A DNA stretch of 35,484 bases from Eggerthellaceae bacterium. Its GTDB lineage: Bacteria > Actinomycetota > Coriobacteriia > Coriobacteriales > Eggerthellaceae. The notes below the pieces were generated by a model that ran no database searches, was not told the DNA's origin, and was given only the letters and a program-made list of their open reading frames with translations. Positions 8,185 to 17,201 of the stretch are shown one piece after another (within the stretch, counting starts at the first letter, position 1; every line of letters starts with the position of its first letter). The translations under genes were made by a program, and so were the position numbers. The stretch is taken from contig JAFRJC010000155.1 in assembly GCA_017432445.1 (NCBI GenBank), forward strand, positions 1 to 35,484, written 5' to 3'.

Positions 8185-9747
8185 ATGATCGTTAAAGGAA
8201 AGCGCCTCAGCGCGTTGCTGGCCATGCTTGCCCTTGCAGGCATGCTCGTGTTCGCATCCGCTGCTTGGGCTGCTGAAGAAGGAAATGCACAAGCTTCGGG
8301 AGCCGGTCAGCTCGCGGTGGGGGCGGTTGCTACCGATGCGGACAATGCGGCGACCGTCGAGGAACCCGCTGCCCAGGCATACACGAAAGCCCACAAGAAG
8401 CTGAATGTGAAAAGCTCGAAAGGCTGGGTTGTCGCGAACGGCAACTACTACATCGCATCGGCGAAGAATTCCTCGAGTGTTCTGGCCATCGCCAAGCACA
8501 AAGGCGTTATGAAGACCAAGGCATCGAACAACAAGTCTCAGGTATGGAAGCTCTCCTTCGACTACGACACGCAATGCTACACGATCACCAACGCCAAAAC
8601 AGGCAAGGCGCTGACGGCGACGAACAAGGCCAAGAACGGTTCGAAGGTCAGAGAGGAAAAGCTCGTCAAGAAGTCCCAGAGAATCACGCGCTATGCGACT
8701 CGGACCGTGCCCATTCCCACACAGCGCTGGAAGCTGTACAGCAACAAGAACGGTTATATGTTCGTGTCTGCCCAGAATGAAGGGGTGGCACTCAACGTCA
8801 GCGGCAAAACGGTGAAGCTCGTCAAGAGGAAGAGCGCGAAGAACGCCTGCTTCTGGCTCGTCGGCGCAGCGGGCACGTACGGGAAAGACGGCATTGGCAG
8901 CGGGAGCTACATCGTGGAATCGGCTGTCAACGGCAAGACGCTCTCGATAGCAAAATCGTCTGTGAGGGACAACGCCAGAGCGCAAGTCGGAAACGCGCTG
9001 ACGCTTTGGGGCAAGATCTTCGACCTGAAGTATGCGGGCAACGGATTCTACAAGATCGCGAACTTCAATTCCGGCAAGCTTCTGACGGCATCCGGGTCCC
9101 GCGTCGTGCAGAAGGGCACTTCCTCGAACGCGGCTGCCGACCAGCTCTGGAAGCTCGAGCTAATTGGATCTGATGGCGCCGTCCAGATCGTCAACAAGAA
9201 AACGGGCAAGGCGCTGACGTATAACGGCAGATCGTTGAAGCTGACCAAGAAGGAAACCGCCTCAGAGAGCGGTGCTGTTTCGGCAAGGCAGAGATGGCTC
9301 ATCAGCCCGACGACGACCGGTTTGACGGATACGGGCAAGAGGGCTTTGTACCGCATCAACAAGGAAACCAGCAGGACGAAATTCTGCATCGCCGTCGATA
9401 TGGGCGCACACGAGTTCTTCCTGTTCAAGAAGGCCAACGCTTCTCAGAAAGGCGCGCCGTGGGTGCTTGACGATACCTGCCGTTGCACGAGCGGCGCGGG
9501 CAAATGCACCTGGGCGGGCACGACCACCACGCGCGGCATGACCGTCAGTCATCCGAAGATCAACGCGAAGTGGTGCATCTACATCGGTTACGGTTCCTGG
9601 ATCCATTCGGTCCTTTACGGCTCGGATGGGGCTGAACAGCTCGGATGGTTCATCTCGCACGGGTGCATCAGGATTCCGTTCAAGAATGCGGAGCATGTGT
9701 ACAAGGTGATCTCGTCGGGGACGAAGATCGTCCGGTGGTACAAGTAG
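8185..9747 (+). CDS. Exported L,D-transpeptidase with ricin-like trefoil repeats (paralogue 1)
   Basis: The product is a secreted 520-residue wall enzyme. A signal peptide covers residues 1-29 (Lys/Arg, hydrophobic core, AAWA then AEEG). Residues of about 60-395 hold repeated GxYxI / NxKTGKxL / QxW units (QVWKL, QRWKL, QLWKL, QRWLI), the pattern of ricin B/CBM13 beta-trefoil lectins. The C-terminal domain of about 120 residues is YkuD-like, with His474 and SHGC at 491-494 (Cys494 catalytic), followed by IRIPFKNAE. In the family the cysteine attacks a peptidoglycan tetrapeptide to make 3-3 cross-links or attach partners. The trefoils would bind wall glycan (inference). ATG 8185 follows a purine-rich stretch. 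Paralogous to the genes at 17379 and 18976. Confidence 0.85.
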   Translation: MIVKGKRLSALLAMLALAGMLVFASAAWAAEEGNAQASGAGQLAVGAVATDADNAATVEEPAAQAYTKAHKKLNVKSSKGWVVANGNYYIASAKNSSSVLAIAKHKGVMKTKASNNKSQVWKLSFDYDTQCYTITNAKTGKALTATNKAKNGSKVREEKLVKKSQRITRYATRTVPIPTQRWKLYSNKNGYMFVSAQNEGVALNVSGKTVKLVKRKSAKNACFWLVGAAGTYGKDGIGSGSYIVESAVNGKTLSIAKSSVRDNARAQVGNALTLWGKIFDLKYAGNGFYKIANFNSGKLLTASGSRVVQKGTSSNAAADQLWKLELIGSDGAVQIVNKKTGKALTYNGRSLKLTKKETASESGAVSARQRWLISPTTTGLTDTGKRALYRINKETSRTKFCIAVDMGAHEFFLFKKANASQKGAPWVLDDTCRCTSGAGKCTWAGTTTTRGMTVSHPKINAKWCIYIGYGSWIHSVLYGSDGAEQLGWFISHGCIRIPFKNAEHVYKVISSGTKIVRWYK

Positions 9748-9767
9748 TTCGCATGAGCCAGTAAACC

Positions 9768-9796
9768 ACGAGGCCCCGTTTCGTACGGGGCCTCGT
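9768..9796. terminator. Strong 12-bp GC-rich hairpin between convergent genes
   Basis: ACGAGGCCCCGT (9768-9779) pairs perfectly with ACGGGGCCTCGT (9785-9796) around a 5-base loop. It sits between the transpeptidase (+) and wecE (-), so it probably works in both directions, although the flanking T-tracts are poor. Confidence 0.75.
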
Positions 9797-9799
9797 CGT

Positions 9800-9846
9800 C
9801 TGTTAGCTACTCTCAAATTGTCACCATCGAAGGTGGCTGTTAGCTA
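9800..9846. repeat. 10-bp direct repeat at the wecE 3' end
   Basis: CTGTTAGCTA occurs at 9800-9809 and again at 9837-9846. The second copy includes the wecE stop codon. A short CACC/GGTG stem (9822-9825/9832-9835) lies between them. Possibly a small duplication scar; meaning unknown. Confidence 0.3.
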
Positions 9847-10983
9847 GGCGTTTTGCTCGAAGTACTCCAACGCCGATTCGATGACGGTGGCACGGTCCTC
9901 CAAGGTGACGCCATAGTACATGGGAAGGCGCACGAGGCGGTCGCTATCGGCGGTAGTGTAGACATCTTTGCCGTGGAAGCGGCCGAATTTCAAGCCAGCG
10001 GGGGCGGAATGCAGCGGGATGTAGTGGAACACGCACCCGACGCCACGTTCCTTCATGTGGGCGATGAAAGCCGTACGGTCGGCTAAGTCGCGGCACTTGA
10101 GGTAGTACATGTGCGCATTGTGGGTGCATTCTGCCGGAATGGTGGGCGTGACGATGCGCTCGCGGGCTGCCAGGTCGGCGAAGGCGTCGTTGTATGCGTG
10201 CCAGGTGGCCAGACGATCCTCGTTGATCTCGTCAGCCATTTCGAGCTGGGCCCACAGGTATGCGGCGTTCATGTCGGAGGGCAGGAAACTCGACCCGAGG
10301 TCGACCCAGGTGTACTTGTCGACCTGTCCGCGCAGGAAACGCGAGCGGTCCGTGCCTTTCTCGCGGATGATCTCGGCGCGCTCGCCAAGCTTCTCGTCGC
10401 GGATGCAGATGGCTCCTCCCTCGCCCATGGAATAGTTCTTCGTCTCGTGGAAGGAATAGCACCCGAAATCGCCGATGGTGCCCAGTGCACGTCCCTTGTA
10501 GGTCGACATGACGCCTTGCGCGGCATCTTCGCAGACCAACAGGCCGTGTTCCTGTGCGATGGCCATGATGGTGTCCATCTCGCAGGATACGCCGGCGTAG
10601 TGCACGGGTATGATGGCGCGTGTCTTGTCGGTGATGGCGGGCTCGATGAGCGTCTCGTCGATGTTCATGGTGTCCGGTCGCACGTCTACGAACACGAGCG
10701 TTGCGCCGACGTTTGCGAAAGCGGTCGCCGTGGAGGAGAAGGTGAAGCTCGGTAGAATGACCTCGTCACCTGGTTTGATTTCGGCGAGGATGGCGGACAT
10801 GTCGAGCGCGCTCGAACCGCTTGTGGTGAGCAGCGCCTTGTTAGCGCCGAAGCGCTCTTCGAGCCAAGCGTGGCAACGCTTGGTGAACGGGCCGTCGCCG
10901 CAAATCTTGCGGTTTACCTCGGCCGCTTCGCGTACGTAGTCCATTTCCTTGCCGACGTAAGGCGGGATATTGAACTCTATCAT
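9844..10983 (-). CDS. wecE: dTDP-4-amino-4,6-dideoxygalactose transaminase (WecE/RffA type)
   Basis: This PLP-dependent aminotransferase of the DegT/DnrJ/EryC1/StrS family would convert dTDP-4-keto-6-deoxyglucose plus glutamate to dTDP-4-amino-4,6-dideoxygalactose (Fuc4N). Almost every stretch reads like enterobacterial WecE: VFVDVRPDTMNIDE, VHYAGVSCEMDTIM, EDAAQGVMSTYKGRALG, GQVDKYTW and FHYIPLHSAPAG. The PLP lysine is Lys182 in SFHETKNYS. Length, 379 residues, is right. The ATG at 10983 has AAGGTGG upstream. It is probably the last gene of the leftward yfhO-like/GT-C/wecE run, separated from its upstream neighbour by a large palindromic element. No rmlA or rmlB is in the window, so the sugar nucleotide precursor must come from elsewhere. 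Confidence 0.9.
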   Translation of the reverse strand: MIEFNIPPYVGKEMDYVREAAEVNRKICGDGPFTKRCHAWLEERFGANKALLTTSGSSALDMSAILAEIKPGDEVILPSFTFSSTATAFANVGATLVFVDVRPDTMNIDETLIEPAITDKTRAIIPVHYAGVSCEMDTIMAIAQEHGLLVCEDAAQGVMSTYKGRALGTIGDFGCYSFHETKNYSMGEGGAICIRDEKLGERAEIIREKGTDRSRFLRGQVDKYTWVDLGSSFLPSDMNAAYLWAQLEMADEINEDRLATWHAYNDAFADLAARERIVTPTIPAECTHNAHMYYLKCRDLADRTAFIAHMKERGVGCVFHYIPLHSAPAGLKFGRFHGKDVYTTADSDRLVRLPMYYGVTLEDRATVIESALEYFEQNA

Positions 10984-11103
10984 GTGAAGACCACCTTCCC
11001 GAAAACCTCTGTATGGTCATTGTAAACGCCAACGACGGACATACGTCGTAGAACGGTTTTTCGACGCATTATCTGCGGGAGATTGAGCTTGCGCTCATAC
11101 GGA

Positions 11104-11266
11104 GTCTGGCAATGGGCGCGACCCGCGACTTCGCGGGCTGCTCGCCGCGGAGAGGGCGGCGGGAGCGAGGACTGTCTGAGCCGCGAAGCGGCGAGTTCCG
11201 GAGCTGCCGCCCTTGAAGCGGCGAGCGGTTTGCCCGCGTCGGAGCGGGTAGCGCCCATTGCCAGAC
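11104..11266. repeat. Large palindromic intergenic element, copy 1
   Basis: The outer arms GTCTGGCAATGGGCGC (11104-11119) and GCGCCCATTGCCAGAC (11251-11266) are a perfect 16-bp inverted repeat. Inside are nested pairs: GCTCGCCGC (11140-11148)/GCGGCGAGC (11218-11226) and GGGCGGC (11154-11160)/GCCGCCC (11206-11212). Small side hairpins also form (CCCGCGA/TCGCGGG near 11122-11137; GCCGC-GAA-GCGGC in the middle). The core 11157-11210 is nearly identical to 23017-23072 in copy 2. It fills the 318-base gap between the GT-C-like gene and wecE. I find no coding sequence in that gap. Confidence 0.8.
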
Positions 11267-11301
11267 GTCGCATCAGAACTAACGAGACTAGCACGCGCTT
11301 T

Positions 11302-12486
11302 CTAGTAGAACGAGGCGCCCATCATAAGTCGGGCGAAGAAGTACCACAGCCCCGATGCGGTATGCCAGGCGAAGGCGAACAGCGTGACGTAGTCGAGCCA
11401 TTTCTGTTCGACGACGACCTCGCCTGCTTCATCTGAGAGTGTCGTCGTGCACAGCCCCAGGTGCGCGCCCCTGTTTTCCAAGAAGACGGAAATCGCCGCG
11501 ACGAACAGGAAGAATATCGCCATCGAAACGCCCCAGCCGAAGTTGCCGTGGTAAGTGCGCGCGCCGGTTTCGTAGAGGAAAACGTATTCCGAGAGCGCGA
11601 AGAACGTCATGAGGCAGGCGAGAAGGAACATGCGGTCTTCCCAGAACTTGAAGCGCGTGACATAGGCGACGAGCAGGGGGAAGGCAAGCGATTGGAAGAA
11701 GCTGACGAAGATGTTGGCATGTCGGGCTCTCCATACCTTGGCCAGGCCGAAGGCGATGCCGCCCTCCTCGCTGCCGTCGGCAGGGAAGAGTATGGTGAGC
11801 TGGTAGAACACGATGACGAGCGCGATGAGGAGCGAAAGTCCCACGAGAAGCGATGTCTTGACCGTTGAGGTGCCCTGGCGCTTAAGGTCGATGACGCAGA
11901 GCACGAACACGGCTGGCCCGAACACCATGACGAAGCTCGGCTTGACCGAGGTGGCAAGTGTGAGCATGACCGTGAAGCCGACCCAGCTTGCAGCGCGGGA
12001 GCGTGCGGCGATGCGCCCGTCGAACTTGAAGTAGAAAACGAGCGCTGCCAATGCGAGCAGGCGCATGACGGTGTAGGTGGAATTATGCCAGCAGTTGCCG
12101 CCAGGCGAGCCGACCGTGTAGTAGGAATGGATGAAGGGCAGGAAGATGGCGATCGCGAAATTGCAGGCAACCGCGCAGACGAAGGCAACGGAAGGCTTAG
12201 CTGAAGGCGCGAGTTTCCTGATCAGGTACTCGGTTAGAGCAAGTGTGGCAATCTCTACGAGCGCGAGAAAAGCGCAGATGCCAGGCAGGTCGAACGCGCC
12301 GATGAGCAACTGGTAGACGATGCGCAGCGCGCTGTAGGTGTCGTCAGCCGGGGGCTTGATGTGTGCGGGCAGATCGCTGGGGTAGGCTCCTGTGGCCTGC
12401 TGCGAGAAGAGGAAGAACAGCGCAGCGAACAGGCCGATGTAGGTCACGGCCCTCACGATTGCAAGCGCTATCTTGTTTTTCTGCAT
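11302..12486 (-). CDS. GT-C-like polytopic membrane protein (paralogue A)
   Basis: I do not recognise a named family. The protein has about 10 membrane segments and a short acidic cytoplasmic-looking stretch near the C terminus. The first extracytoplasmic loop contains SDLPAHI (Asp38, His42), a placement like the catalytic acid of GT-C glycosyltransferases. It shares DxPxHI, WHNSTY, KPxFVxxFGP, DLKRxGxSTxKxSL and ETGxRxYHGNFGWG with the protein at 21664-22899. I prefer ATG 12486 to the TTG at 12507: TTGGAAGG precedes it, and it places Asp38/His42 at exactly the same numbers as in the paralogue. It lies 37 bases after the YfhO-like gene, so the two are one operon. Likely role: transfer of a sugar from a lipid carrier outside the cell (inference). 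Confidence 0.7.
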   Translation of the reverse strand: MQKNKIALAIVRAVTYIGLFAALFFLFSQQATGAYPSDLPAHIKPPADDTYSALRIVYQLLIGAFDLPGICAFLALVEIATLALTEYLIRKLAPSAKPSVAFVCAVACNFAIAIFLPFIHSYYTVGSPGGNCWHNSTYTVMRLLALAALVFYFKFDGRIAARSRAASWVGFTVMLTLATSVKPSFVMVFGPAVFVLCVIDLKRQGTSTVKTSLLVGLSLLIALVIVFYQLTILFPADGSEEGGIAFGLAKVWRARHANIFVSFFQSLAFPLLVAYVTRFKFWEDRMFLLACLMTFFALSEYVFLYETGARTYHGNFGWGVSMAIFFLFVAAISVFLENRGAHLGLCTTTLSDEAGEVVVEQKWLDYVTLFAFAWHTASGLWYFFARLMMGASFY

Positions 12487-12523
12487 ACACGCCTTCCAAT
12501 CAAGCAAATCGGGTCATCGTTGC

Positions 12524-15340
12524 CTAACGCGTAAGCTGAGGCTTTTCGCGTTTGGCGTGGCGTCTGCACACGACGATCATGATCGCGAATGCCGCGATTC
12601 CGACGAGGCTCATCAGAGCCCCTCTTCCCACGCCGGGGGAAGTATAGCGCCATTCGATGGCGTGAGCGCCCGCGCCGGATACCTCGACGCCTAAAAACGC
12701 GGTATCGACGCATAGGGCATCAGCGGGCGCTCCGTCGACCGTTACCGACCATCCTGGCGTGTAGGCAAACATGAACACGGCCAATTGCGGTTGATCGTCC
12801 TCGATGTTGGCTGTTGCCGTGATACGGTTCGTATGGAGCTCGAGGTCATCGAGCGCATTGGCTGACAGGGTGCTTGCATTTTCGACGACAGGCGCCACAG
12901 GCTGGCATACGACGGCCATCTTGTCGAAGCGGTAATCGCCCGCCTCGTCGAATTCCAGGGTCATCTGGTCGAGGGCCTCATCGCTGTAACACAGGTTGAA
13001 GATCCAGTCGACCTTGCCGCCGTAGCGCAAATGGCGCGATGTGGCGGGGTTGGCCATCTTCGAACGCTTGCCCGACGTGACGGTGATGGGGTAGGTCGTG
13101 CTCTCGCTGTAGAACAGGTCGTTCATACGCGAGCGGGAGGTGGGTTGCTGGCCCTTGGCCTCGAGCAGCTCGCTTGGAGAGAAGCCCTTGAAGCTAAGGT
13201 TTACCAGGCTGAGATAGGTCTCGCTGGCAGGCAGGCCTTTGAAGCTCAGCGTGCAGGTGGCGCCCTTCTTGAGAACGCGCACGTGTCCGTCTTCAAAGGT
13301 CAATCCGTCAGTTGCCGTCACCTCGAAAGGAACCTCCTGAGACGAGAATGAAAGCACCGCTTCGGCGGAAGAGCCCGTGAGCTTCGTCGTATCTACCACT
13401 GCACCTTGCAAGAGCGCTTCTTGCTTCTGCGTCATCGACAGCGATTCGTAGGCGTCTTCCGAAATGACGCCCGGGCTGATGAAGGCGAGGGGCACTGGAT
13501 TCTCGTTTTCGTACACGCGGAACCCCGAGACCTCGACGCCCGTGTCGACAAACCCATAGGGAACGCGCCAGAAGTCGCGGCTTTTCGCAACGTAGTATTT
13601 CGCCCCGGTGACGTCTTCGATGGCAAGGCGAGAATCGGAGCCGATGAAGCTGAAGTTCATATGGTGGTCGCTGATGCCCAGCTCCTGCCTGAAATCGTCG
13701 ATGCATTGGTTGTAGAAGCTCGTGTAATAGTCGATGCCCATGATGCCGTGGGCCAGCGCCGAGTTCTTCATGGAGTTGTACACGCGTGGGATGGTGTAGC
13801 GGTACACGCCATCGTCGTCGACCTCTTCGACCGCAGCGGCGGGGTTGTTTTGCGAGATGTTTTGCCAAGTGGTTCCATTCTTGGGGAATGTGGCGCCCCA
13901 GTTTTGCCCGAAGGGAGATAGGTAGAACGTTGCCGAGCACGTTGCAAACACGATGACCGCAGCGGCTGCGACCACCGTGCGTAAGACGTTGGTCCGTGAC
14001 GCGACTGCCCGTGCAGCAAGGAGGGTGGCGATGAACAGCACGCTCATGGAAAGCGGCCAGATGGCGCCTTGGATGCCGTCCTCCATCCAGATCTGGGCGA
14101 TAGCGTAGGCAATCGTAAGCGCGGTGACGACGCCCCCGCCGATCCTCACGCGCTTCCATTCCGCCGCGCCAAGGCTGCCGAGCTTAGGCAACGCCATGCA
14201 GAGGATATAGCAGCTCACGAAAGCCAGCACGAGCATCCAGCGGTCTGTGGAGTATCCCATGCCGTTCATGATATGGCCCAGGTAGGGTATGAGCACGCCT
14301 GCGAAGCACAGCACGAACCCGATGAGCCAAGTCCTGTGCTGGGAGCTTTCGAACTGCTTGCCGCATAGCAAGAACACGAGCAAGCCAAGCGTGGTGACGA
14401 TATTGGCCACCATGCCATCAGTGGTTCCCGCTGCGCCGATGAAGTGCGCGGCGATTTTCGCATAGTACTTGATGGTGAACAGGAGGGGTACGGTCGTGCC
14501 GCCCGAGGTGGCGCGCCCTTGCGAGAGCAACGCGACGATCTGGGGGTACGAGAACAAGCCGCTAAGCAGGAAGGCAGTCAGACCAGCTACGATGAAAAGT
14601 CCCACGAGTTTGGCGAAATCCGACAAGCTGCGCTCTCTTGGCGTAGCGAAGTATTTCACCAGGCAGTACACGAGCAGAACCACGCAGCTCATGTAAGAGT
14701 AATAGATGGATACGAAGAACTGGACGAACAGGACGATCGTGAGCATGATGGGCGACTTGCCTTTGAACAGGCGGTCTGCACCCTGCAGGATAAGCGGGAG
14801 CAGGATGGCCCAGTCGATGAACTTCGGATGCCTAAACGCTCCCAGAAAGACTACGAACCCGCAGGTGGCGTAGGCGAGCGCGGCAATGCCCGTAGCGCGT
14901 CGACCGTGCCCGCGCGCGAAGCAATATGTGGAGAAAGCCACGGCCGCGCCGATCATGCGCGCTAGCGTCATGAGGGGATAGCTTACGCCTATGAGCTCGG
15001 CGGGCATCAGCGCCACGATGATGTTGATGGGATCTTGCAGGTAGCTTCCCATCGTCATGGGGACGTCGGCGCCGTATCCCATGGAGTAGGTGTACTGGGG
15101 AAACACGATGCCCTGTCCATTGGCAGCCTGCTCAACCATCTGCTGGAGGGCCCCGCACGCCCAGATGAGGAAGTTCGCGTACAGCGGCTGCGCGTCCTGA
15201 GTCCATACGGCTTCGCGTCCCGTCGCGATCAGGAAGGCGTTGACGCCTACGTAGGCGATGCAGACGGCCACGACGAGCACCGTGTAGTACGAGGCCCTCG
15301 GCCATCTGGCGAATACGTCTGTAAGGCGGCTGCTCTTCAT
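12524..15340 (-). CDS. YfhO-family membrane glycosyltransferase (GT-C)
   Basis: This 938-residue protein has about a dozen membrane segments in its first 480 residues, then a long extracytoplasmic domain (about 490-890), a final membrane segment near 900-925 and a basic tail. This is the architecture of YfhO proteins, which in Firmicutes glycosylate lipoteichoic or wall teichoic acid with sugars delivered by a CsbB-type GT2 and a small flippase. WTQDAQPLY (Asp49) in the first outer loop is the probable catalytic acid; GAFRHPKFIDW and SIYYSYMS are also family-like. No ribosome binding site precedes the ATG, but TACAAT ends seven bases upstream, which suggests a leaderless message. Two GT2 genes and an SMR pair elsewhere in the window could supply the partners. 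Confidence 0.8.
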   Translation of the reverse strand: MKSSRLTDVFARWPRASYYTVLVVAVCIAYVGVNAFLIATGREAVWTQDAQPLYANFLIWACGALQQMVEQAANGQGIVFPQYTYSMGYGADVPMTMGSYLQDPINIIVALMPAELIGVSYPLMTLARMIGAAVAFSTYCFARGHGRRATGIAALAYATCGFVVFLGAFRHPKFIDWAILLPLILQGADRLFKGKSPIMLTIVLFVQFFVSIYYSYMSCVVLLVYCLVKYFATPRERSLSDFAKLVGLFIVAGLTAFLLSGLFSYPQIVALLSQGRATSGGTTVPLLFTIKYYAKIAAHFIGAAGTTDGMVANIVTTLGLLVFLLCGKQFESSQHRTWLIGFVLCFAGVLIPYLGHIMNGMGYSTDRWMLVLAFVSCYILCMALPKLGSLGAAEWKRVRIGGGVVTALTIAYAIAQIWMEDGIQGAIWPLSMSVLFIATLLAARAVASRTNVLRTVVAAAAVIVFATCSATFYLSPFGQNWGATFPKNGTTWQNISQNNPAAAVEEVDDDGVYRYTIPRVYNSMKNSALAHGIMGIDYYTSFYNQCIDDFRQELGISDHHMNFSFIGSDSRLAIEDVTGAKYYVAKSRDFWRVPYGFVDTGVEVSGFRVYENENPVPLAFISPGVISEDAYESLSMTQKQEALLQGAVVDTTKLTGSSAEAVLSFSSQEVPFEVTATDGLTFEDGHVRVLKKGATCTLSFKGLPASETYLSLVNLSFKGFSPSELLEAKGQQPTSRSRMNDLFYSESTTYPITVTSGKRSKMANPATSRHLRYGGKVDWIFNLCYSDEALDQMTLEFDEAGDYRFDKMAVVCQPVAPVVENASTLSANALDDLELHTNRITATANIEDDQPQLAVFMFAYTPGWSVTVDGAPADALCVDTAFLGVEVSGAGAHAIEWRYTSPGVGRGALMSLVGIAAFAIMIVVCRRHAKREKPQLTR

Positions 15341-15346
15341 GTGGGT

Positions 15347-15352
15347 ATTGTA
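15347..15352 (-). promoter_or_regulatory. -10 box for a possible leaderless yfhO-like transcript
   Basis: On the minus strand TACAAT is followed by six bases and then the ATG at 15340. There is no Shine-Dalgarno. Transcription would begin at or next to the start codon. No convincing -35 is seen. Confidence 0.4.
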
Positions 15353-15447
15353 CTTCGAAATACGCCGAGACTCTCTTTGCGTGGAGCGAGCCTAAAGAAT
15401 CGACTAATTGGGCGAACAAGCAAGAATGACGTATCGAGTGATGCGTT

Positions 15448-17127
15448 TTACGGTACGAGCGGGTACAGGATGCCGGACTGCAGGAACACGAGCACGCACA
15501 GGCCAAGAAGCATTCCCATGCTCCAGGGCAGGATGCTCTTCATGATTTCTGACTCGTGTACGTGCGTGACCAGCGCGGCGATAGCCAGCGATTGTGGGGA
15601 GATCATCTTGCCCATGACGCCGCCCATGGTGTTGGCGGCCAGGAACAGGTCGGGCGTAATGCCGGTGAGTGCGGGATTTGACGTGGCAGCCATGTATTGC
15701 AAGCCTGCGAACAGCGCGTTCGCGGAGGTGTCGGACCCAGTTACCGCCGTGCCCACCCAGCCTATGACCGGGGAGATGAATGGGAAGGCGTTGCCCGATC
15801 CCGACAGGAAATAGCCAATCGACATCGTCTGGCCAGAGAAGTTCATGACGTAGGCCAATGCGAGCACGAGCACGATCGTCAACGCCGAGAAGCGCATGTT
15901 CACAGCCGAGGTTCCAAGCTGTTTGACGGCGATGCCCATGGTCATCTTGTACTTGCCGTTCTCGGTATGCAGAGAGTAGATGGCTGCCGAGATAAGGCAG
16001 GAGACCAGGATCATAGTGCCCGGTGTGGTTAGGAAGTTGAAGTTGAACGTCGTTCCAGGGTCAGCGCCTGCGTAGTTCGTAAGCGTGCCTCCCGAGATTA
16101 CGGGCCAGGGAATTTTGACGGTCGTCGGTGCCAGGATGTCGGGGATGACGATCTTGCAGAACGCGATGACGGCAGCAAGCATGAAATAGGGAAGGAGCGC
16201 CATGAAGATGCGGTCTCCGTTGAGCTTCGAGGGGGCGGCTGCGTCGTACGGATCAAGCCCGAAGCGCTCGCGCACGTCGTTTACACCCTTGGGCTTCCAG
16301 AAGCGCATGAACAACACGATGCAGCCAAGCGAGACGAGCGTGGCGATGATGTCGGTGAGCTCGAAGACGAAATGGTTGGAGCACCAGTACTGGGTCAAGC
16401 CGAACGATAGGCCCATGACCAGCGCAGGAAGCCAGCAATCCTTTAAACCCTTCTTTCCGTCGAGGATGATCAGGATCAAGAACGGCACGATGAAGCCGCA
16501 AATCGGCGCCTGGGTGCCCACGATCGCGCCCACGTGCTGTGCGATTTGGGATGTGAGGGCCGCGTCTCCGCCGGACACCATGCTCGCGGCGGTGGTGATG
16601 GGCAGGCCTGCCGAGCAGTATGCAACCGGTGCGGTGTTGGCGATGAGTGCAGCGAGCGCAGCCTTTTTGGGCTTGACGCCGAGCGTGACGAGCATGGTTG
16701 CAGTGATCGCAACCGGAGAGCCAAAACCTGCCACGGCTTCGAGCAGGCCTCCGAAGCAGAAGGCGATCATCGTCGCCTGGACGCGGATGTCGCCTGATCC
16801 CACTTCGTCAAAGAAGGCGCGCAGGTCGTCGGCCCGCCCGGATTTTACGGTCATGTCATAGAGCCACACTGCCGAGAGGATGATGAACACGATAGGGAAG
16901 GCGCCGTAAGCCGCTCCTTGTGTGGCGGACAGGATTGCGAGCAGAAGCGGCATTTGGAAGGCGATGGCGGCGACGATGATTGCCGCGGCAAGCGCCACGG
17001 CAGCCGATGTGTGCGCCTTGGCCTTGAAGCCCATCAGCATGACGAAGAACGTAACCAGGGGAACACAGGCCACCAGAGCCGAGAGGCCCAGGTTGCTGGC
17101 TACCGGGTCGAGCAGCGCTTGAAACAT
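15448..17127 (-). CDS. lctP: L-lactate permease (LctP/LldP family)
   Basis: This inner-membrane lactate:H+ symporter family member has about 13 membrane segments. GGLLEAVAGFGSPVAI (around residue 125), TAPVAYCSAGLP and the C-terminal TGSDTSANALFAGLQ and NTMGGVMGKMISPQS are the LctP signatures. The 559-residue length is normal. The start is ATG 17127, nine bases after AGGAGGT (17137-17143 on the + strand); the longer reading from TTG 17151 would place the ribosome binding site inside the gene. No lactate dehydrogenase or regulator gene is adjacent, and its presence inside a surface-glycan region appears incidental. No clear terminator follows it before the yfhO-like gene. Confidence 0.93.
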   Translation of the reverse strand: MFQALLDPVASNLGLSALVACVPLVTFFVMLMGFKAKAHTSAAVALAAAIIVAAIAFQMPLLLAILSATQGAAYGAFPIVFIILSAVWLYDMTVKSGRADDLRAFFDEVGSGDIRVQATMIAFCFGGLLEAVAGFGSPVAITATMLVTLGVKPKKAALAALIANTAPVAYCSAGLPITTAASMVSGGDAALTSQIAQHVGAIVGTQAPICGFIVPFLILIILDGKKGLKDCWLPALVMGLSFGLTQYWCSNHFVFELTDIIATLVSLGCIVLFMRFWKPKGVNDVRERFGLDPYDAAAPSKLNGDRIFMALLPYFMLAAVIAFCKIVIPDILAPTTVKIPWPVISGGTLTNYAGADPGTTFNFNFLTTPGTMILVSCLISAAIYSLHTENGKYKMTMGIAVKQLGTSAVNMRFSALTIVLVLALAYVMNFSGQTMSIGYFLSGSGNAFPFISPVIGWVGTAVTGSDTSANALFAGLQYMAATSNPALTGITPDLFLAANTMGGVMGKMISPQSLAIAALVTHVHESEIMKSILPWSMGMLLGLCVLVFLQSGILYPLVP

Positions 17128-17142
17128 GATCAAACTACCTCC

Positions 17143-17201
17143 TGTATACAAGCGTTAGACAACGCACAATATCTGCGAGCGCAATGGTCGAAATCGTATA
17201 C
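17143..17201. promoter_or_regulatory. Divergent control region lctP / transpeptidase 2
   Basis: The 251-base gap 17128-17378 has no gene. It contains the palindrome TGTATACA (17143-17150), a second GTATAC (17196-17201), and GCGTT/AACGC (17153-17157/17162-17166). A strongly AT-rich stretch lies around 17250-17300. GTATAC-centred palindromes are compatible with GntR/FadR-type operators, a family that includes lactate regulators, but this is a guess. No clean -35/-10 pair was found in either direction. Confidence 0.25.
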
